This document shows positions 11,865 to 15,438 of a stretch of DNA of 15,438 nt, in pieces. The notes under the pieces were generated by a model. It was not told where the DNA came from, did no database searches, and saw only the letters and a program-made list of their open reading frames with translations. Source of the stretch: Myxococcales bacterium UBA5297 (GTDB lineage: Bacteria; Myxococcota; Myxococcia; Myxococcales; UBA5297); contig DHSB01000152.1 of NCBI GenBank assembly GCA_002408385.1, forward strand, positions 308 to 15,745, read 5' to 3'. The stretch's first letter is position 1, and each line of letters begins with the position of its first letter. Both the position numbers and the translations under genes were made by a program.

Positions 11865-13349
11865 ATGCTGACGACGATGCCCAAGCTGCTCGGCCCCTAC
11901 GAACTGCTCAAGCGCATCGGAGTCGGGGGGATGGGCGAGGTCTTCCTCGCCCACCGTGCCGGCTCTCTGGACCCGCTCGTCGTCAAGGTCCTGCTCTCGG
12001 AGTTCGTCGAGGAGCCCGAGGCGCTGCAGATGTTCCTCGACGAGGCGCGCATCACCGCGCACCTGAACCATCCCAACATCTCCCGAATCCTCGACCTGGG
12101 CAGCGATGGCGGGACCTTCTTCATCGCCGCCGAATACGTCCACGGAGTCGATGCCGCGAGCCTGCTGCGAACCCTCGCCGCCTCCGGACGCCACCTCCCC
12201 ACCGTGCTCTCCGCCTACGTCGCCGCGGAGGTCGCCGCCGGGCTCGACTACGCGCACCATGCCGTCGACGAGAACCAGCGGCCGCTGCGGCTCATCCACC
12301 GCGACGTCTCGCCTCCCAACCTGATGCTCAGCTTCGACGGGGGCGTGAAGCTCATCGACTTCGGGGTCGCCAAGGTCGCCAACCGCCTGGTGCGCACGGC
12401 GACCGGACGGCTCAAGGGCAAGGCCGCCTACATGTCGCCCGAGCAAGCCCGCGGCGAGCAGGTCGACCAGCGTTCGGACCTCTTCTCGCTCGGGATCGTG
12501 CTTTACGAGCTGGCGACCTCCGGGCGGCTGTTCCGCCGCAAGAACGAGGTCGCCTCGCTCAAGGCGGTGCTCGAAGCCCCCATCCCGCCGCCTTCGAGCC
12601 TCAACCCCGAGGTCGACGCCCGGCTCGAACAGATCCTCCTCCGGGCCCTCGAGCGCGATCCGGCACGCCGCTTCCAAACCGCGGGCGAGCTGTGCGCCGC
12701 GCTTCGCGACTGGCTCGCAGCCGAGGGGGCGACGGCCGCCGCGCGCGATCTCGGCGCCTTCCTGCGCCTGACGTTCCCCGACCTGCTCGATCTCGGCGAT
12801 ACGGCGGTCTCGACCCTGCCGACCGAGCCGACGGCCGTCGTGCCGCGGCGCCCGACCCCGCCGACGATGCCCGCGCTGCGGCGTCGCTTCGAGCCGCTTG
12901 GTACCGACTCGCTGGTCACCATCACGGAGCGGGCCGAGGGATTGCCCGGCGGCCCGAAATCGCCCCATCGTCGACGCGCCGTCGCCCTCGCGCTGCTGGC
13001 CGCGCTCGCCGGTGCCGGCCTCGCCATCGGACTCTCGCAGCTCCTCCGCCCGACAGCCCCGCCGACCTCGCAGGCCTTCCATCCGACCCTGGCGATCTCG
13101 ACCGTCCCGCCGGGCGCGCTCGTGCAGATCGATGGGGAGGAGATTGGCCGCACGCCGATTCACGGCCATCGGCTCGTCCCCGCCCGCCCCGCGAAGCTCA
13201 CCGTCTCGCTCGCCGGCTTCAAGACCTTGGAGCGCGAGCTGAGCGGCACCGAGAGCGTCTCGCTCGAGCTGGCGCTCACGCCGCGGGCCGCGGGCGGGCG
13301 GAAAAAACCTGACGCTCACGATGCGCCGGGGAGTCCTCTCGAGCGATAG
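11865..13349 (+). CDS. Ser/Thr protein kinase with transmembrane segment and PEGA domain, 494 aa
   Basis: This is a Hanks-type (PknB-like) membrane kinase. Catalytic features are complete: glycine loop IGVGGMGEV (18-26), Lys41 in VVKV, Glu60 in DEAR, catalytic HRDVSPPN (145-152, Asp147, Asn152), DFG (165-167), MSPEQA (190-195) and DLFSLG (205-210). After the kinase domain (about 10-285) comes a Pro/Thr-rich linker (about 315-370), a transmembrane helix (371-394) after HRRR, and a PEGA domain (about 409-473: ISTVPPGALVQIDGEEIGRTP) expected in the periplasm. This is the common myxobacterial receptor-kinase plan. The start is ATG 11865 or ATG 11877 (MPKLLG); neither has a clear Shine-Dalgarno. 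The substrate and signal are unknown. It converges on the aro genes, 86 bp away, with no clear terminator between. Confidence 0.92.
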   Translation: MLTTMPKLLGPYELLKRIGVGGMGEVFLAHRAGSLDPLVVKVLLSEFVEEPEALQMFLDEARITAHLNHPNISRILDLGSDGGTFFIAAEYVHGVDAASLLRTLAASGRHLPTVLSAYVAAEVAAGLDYAHHAVDENQRPLRLIHRDVSPPNLMLSFDGGVKLIDFGVAKVANRLVRTATGRLKGKAAYMSPEQARGEQVDQRSDLFSLGIVLYELATSGRLFRRKNEVASLKAVLEAPIPPPSSLNPEVDARLEQILLRALERDPARRFQTAGELCAALRDWLAAEGATAAARDLGAFLRLTFPDLLDLGDTAVSTLPTEPTAVVPRRPTPPTMPALRRRFEPLGTDSLVTITERAEGLPGGPKSPHRRRAVALALLAALAGAGLAIGLSQLLRPTAPPTSQAFHPTLAISTVPPGALVQIDGEEIGRTPIHGHRLVPARPAKLTVSLAGFKTLERELSGTESVSLELALTPRAAGGRKKPDAHDAPGSPLER

Positions 13350-13435
13350 CCGATCGGCCGAGACGCAGCGCCGCGCAAAGGCTCGGTGCGACGCTCGCGG
13401 ACCGAATCGAAACGAGGCCGCCTCGCGATGCCTCA

Positions 13436-14503
13436 TCACCGCTTCGAGCCGAACACCGCCCGATAGAACGCCTCGACGCCTTCGAGATCGAGCTGGTGCC
13501 CGGCGTCGCTCGCCGCCGACGCGGGGAACGGGTGCACCTCGACCATGACCCCGTCGGCCCCGGCGGCCAGGGCCGCGCGGGCCAGCGGCGCGAGGAGATC
13601 CCGGCGCCCGGCCGCGTGCGCGACGTCCACGATGACCGGCAGCGCGGTCGCCGCCTTGAGCAGCGGCACCGCCGAGATGTCGAGCGTGCTGCGCGTCTCG
13701 CGCTCGAAGGTGCGGATCCCACGCTCGCAGAGGATCACCTGCTCGTTGCCGCCCGAAACCACGTACTCGGCGGCGAGCAGCAGCTCCTCGAGCGTCGCGG
13801 AGAAGGCCCGCTTGAGCAGCACCGGCCGGCGAAGCTGCCCGAGCAGCTTGAGCAGCTCGTAGTTGTACATGTTGCGCGCGCCGACCTGGACCACGTCCAC
13901 GAGCTCGGCGATCGCCTCGACGTGCCGCGTGTCCACGACCTCGCTGACGACGGCCATCCCGTGCTCGTCGGCCACCTCGCGCAGCAGCCTCCAGCCCTCA
14001 TCACCCAGGCCCTGGAACGTGTACGGGCTCGTGCGCGGCTTGAACGCCCCGCCGCGCAGGAAACGGCAGCCGAGCAGCTTGAGTCGCGCGGCGACGCTCG
14101 CGAGCTGCTCGCGGCTCTCCACCGAGCACGGCCCGGCGATGAGCACCGGCGCCCCGGCGCCGATGGCCGCGCCCCTCACCTCGATGCGCCGGTCAGGCTC
14201 GCCCGGAGCACGATTGACCCGCAGCCCCTCGCGCGCGCGGCGCTCCATGTACGAGAGCGAGGCCTCGAAGATGGGCCGGAAGACCTCGCGCACCTGCGCC
14301 GAGGTGAGCGGGCCGGGGTTCGCGGCGACCAGCTCCTCGAACATCCGCCCTTCGCGCGCCGGGTCGTACATCGGCTCCCCGCGCGACAGCTTCAGCTCCC
14401 GCACCTGGTTGACCAGCTCGAGCCGCTCGTTCACCTCGTCGAGGATGCGCCGGTTGATCTCCGAGATGCGCCTGCGTAGCCCCTCGAGCCTCTCCTCGCT
14501 CAC
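13436..14503 (-). CDS. aroF: Bifunctional chorismate mutase / DAHP synthase, 355 aa
   Basis: This is a fusion of an AroQ-type chorismate mutase (about 1-92) with a type I-beta DAHP synthase (about 105-355). The synthase joins phosphoenolpyruvate and erythrose 4-phosphate in the first shikimate step; the mutase turns chorismate into prephenate. Mutase features are RRRISEIN, VRELKLSRG and DPAREGRMFEEL. Synthase features are GPCSVES (124-130), GGAFKPRTSPYTFQGLG (151-167), QVGARNMYN (206-214), LLKRAF (229-234), CERGIRTFE (259-267), VDVAHAAGRRD (292-302) and EVHPFP (322-327). Cys126, His296, Glu322 and Asp333 fit the metal site. In this family the mutase domain often also serves feedback control. 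The GTG start at 14503 has AGGAG six bases upstream and overlaps the aroC stop as GTGA. Confidence 0.94.
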   Translation of the reverse strand: MSEERLEGLRRRISEINRRILDEVNERLELVNQVRELKLSRGEPMYDPAREGRMFEELVAANPGPLTSAQVREVFRPIFEASLSYMERRAREGLRVNRAPGEPDRRIEVRGAAIGAGAPVLIAGPCSVESREQLASVAARLKLLGCRFLRGGAFKPRTSPYTFQGLGDEGWRLLREVADEHGMAVVSEVVDTRHVEAIAELVDVVQVGARNMYNYELLKLLGQLRRPVLLKRAFSATLEELLLAAEYVVSGGNEQVILCERGIRTFERETRSTLDISAVPLLKAATALPVIVDVAHAAGRRDLLAPLARAALAAGADGVMVEVHPFPASAASDAGHQLDLEGVEAFYRAVFGSKR

Positions 14504-15438
14504 TTCGTTCTCCTCGCCTCGCCCCTCTTCTCGCCCAGCACACGCGGCAGCCGCCCCTCGAGGAGCATCAGGTCTGCCAGCACCAGGGCCGTCACCGACT
14601 CGAGCACGACGGGCACCCGCAGCGCGATGCACGGGTCGTGGCGCCCCTCCATCTGCAGGCGCGCCGGACGGCCGGTCTCGAGGTCGACCGTCTTCAGCTC
14701 GCCGAAGCTGACCGCCGGCTTGACGGCCACGCGAAAGACGAGCGGGTTGCCGCTGGTGATACCGCCGTCGACGCCGCCCGAGAGGTTGCGCCGCAGCCGC
14801 CCGTCAGCGCCGGTGATCTCGTCGCGCACGTCCTGTCCGCGCGCGCGCCCGAAGCCAAAGCCCTCGCCGAACTCGACCCCCTTGATCCCCGGGATGGCGA
14901 AGACCGCGTGCGCCAACAGGCCCTCGACCGAGTCGAAGAACGGCTCGCCGAGGCCCGCGGGCAGCCCCTCGGCGACGCACTCGACGATGCCGCCTATCGA
15001 GTCTCCGTCGCGAGCGGCCTCGCGCACGGCGGCCTCGACGTCGGCCCTGCCGCCCGCTTCGGTCGCCCGCGCCGCGATCCGCACCTGGGGCAGCAGCTTG
15101 CGCGCGATGGCGCCCGCGGCGACGAGGCCGAGGGTGAGCCGCCCGGAGAAGTGCCCGCCGCCACGCGGGTCGTTGAAGCCGCCGAACTTCTGCCGCGCGA
15201 CGAGGTCGGCGTGCCCGGGCCGCGGCTTGCGGGCGATCTCGCGGTAGGCCGACGGGTCGGCGTCGCGGTTCTCGAATTGGATCAGGACCGGCGCGCCGGT
15301 GGTGCGCCCCTCGAAGAGGCCGCTGACGATGGCCGGCGCGTCCGCCTCTCGCCTGCGGCTCGTGCCCGCACGGCCCGGGCGGCGCCGCTCGAGCGCCGGG
15401 ATCAGGTCCTCGGGCCCGAGCTCGAGCCCCGCGGGAAG
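14500..15438 (-). CDS. aroC: Chorismate synthase, 5' end beyond the window
   Basis: This enzyme converts 5-enolpyruvylshikimate 3-phosphate to chorismate using reduced FMN. The C-terminal 312 residues are present. The visible part opens with LPAGLELG, which normally lies about 25-30 residues from the start, so only the extreme N-terminus is missing. Family motifs are SGLFEGRTTGAPV, the flavin-binding stretch RPGHADLVARQKFGGFNDPR followed by GGGHFSGRLT, AAGAIARKLL, GGVDGGITSGNPLVFRVAVK and GRHDPCIALR. The FNDPRGGGHFSGR form differs from the E. coli-type RGGGRSSAR and belongs to a known alternative subgroup. The last bases (GTGA) are shared with the aroF start, so the two genes form an operon with likely translational coupling. 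Confidence 0.94.
   Translation of the reverse strand, partial: LPAGLELGPEDLIPALERRRPGRAGTSRRREADAPAIVSGLFEGRTTGAPVLIQFENRDADPSAYREIARKPRPGHADLVARQKFGGFNDPRGGGHFSGRLTLGLVAAGAIARKLLPQVRIAARATEAGGRADVEAAVREAARDGDSIGGIVECVAEGLPAGLGEPFFDSVEGLLAHAVFAIPGIKGVEFGEGFGFGRARGQDVRDEITGADGRLRRNLSGGVDGGITSGNPLVFRVAVKPAVSFGELKTVDLETGRPARLQMEGRHDPCIALRVPVVLESVTALVLADLMLLEGRLPRVLGEKRGEARRTK

Noticed and set aside
13350..13435. Bidirectional terminator between the kinase and aroF genes
   Set aside because: Only a short GCCGATCGGC palindrome at 13349-13358 was seen; no stem with a T-run in either direction.

Overview
The window is high-GC bacterial chromosome, most likely from a Myxococcota (deltaproteobacterial) genome. 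Three features point there. One is a secreted multi-repeat protein whose C-terminus has the MYXO-CTERM layout (GCGC, hydrophobic stretch, RRR). The second is a Ser/Thr kinase with the HRDVSPPN catalytic loop and a C-terminal PEGA domain. The third is DNDCDG 'putative metal-binding' repeats of the MopE type. All ten genes have the same GC-rich codon use, and nothing looks like a recent mobile island. No tRNA, rRNA, CRISPR array, transposase or phage gene was seen.

Layout, left to right. Bases 1-100 hold a hairpin and a fragment of a dispersed intergenic repeat. A tandem DUF3006 protein (101-670, minus) is transcribed divergently from an MFS transporter (944-2176, plus); the gap between them has a 21-bp direct repeat and a possible folded mRNA leader. 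After a 396-bp gap with an inverted repeat comes a three-gene ABC-2 type transporter unit (2573-5160, plus), made of an ATPase and two PF06182-type permeases. A 350-bp spacer with a palindromic repeat element separates it from a convergent DUF3516-type Ski2-like helicase (5511-8090, minus). The helicase diverges from an HU-family DNA-binding protein (8462-8785, plus). Next are the MopE-like MYXO-CTERM protein (9042-11387, plus) and, after a 477-bp hairpin-rich spacer, the PEGA-domain Ser/Thr kinase (11865-13349, plus). The right end is a minus-strand aromatic amino acid operon: chorismate synthase, cut by the window edge (14500-15438), overlaps a chorismate mutase-DAHP synthase fusion (13436-14503) by four bases.

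Most genes are housekeeping or of known family. The clear functional units are the ABC transporter operon and the aroC-aroF pair, which covers the first and last steps of chorismate synthesis plus the branch to prephenate. No undescribed multi-gene system can be demonstrated here. The points most worth a second look are: a minus-strand terminator-like hairpin with a T5 tail in the leader of the helicase gene; the palindromic intergenic element and its fragments; the architecture of the surface repeat protein; the tandem DUF3006 protein; and the repeat-plus-leader region upstream of the MFS gene.
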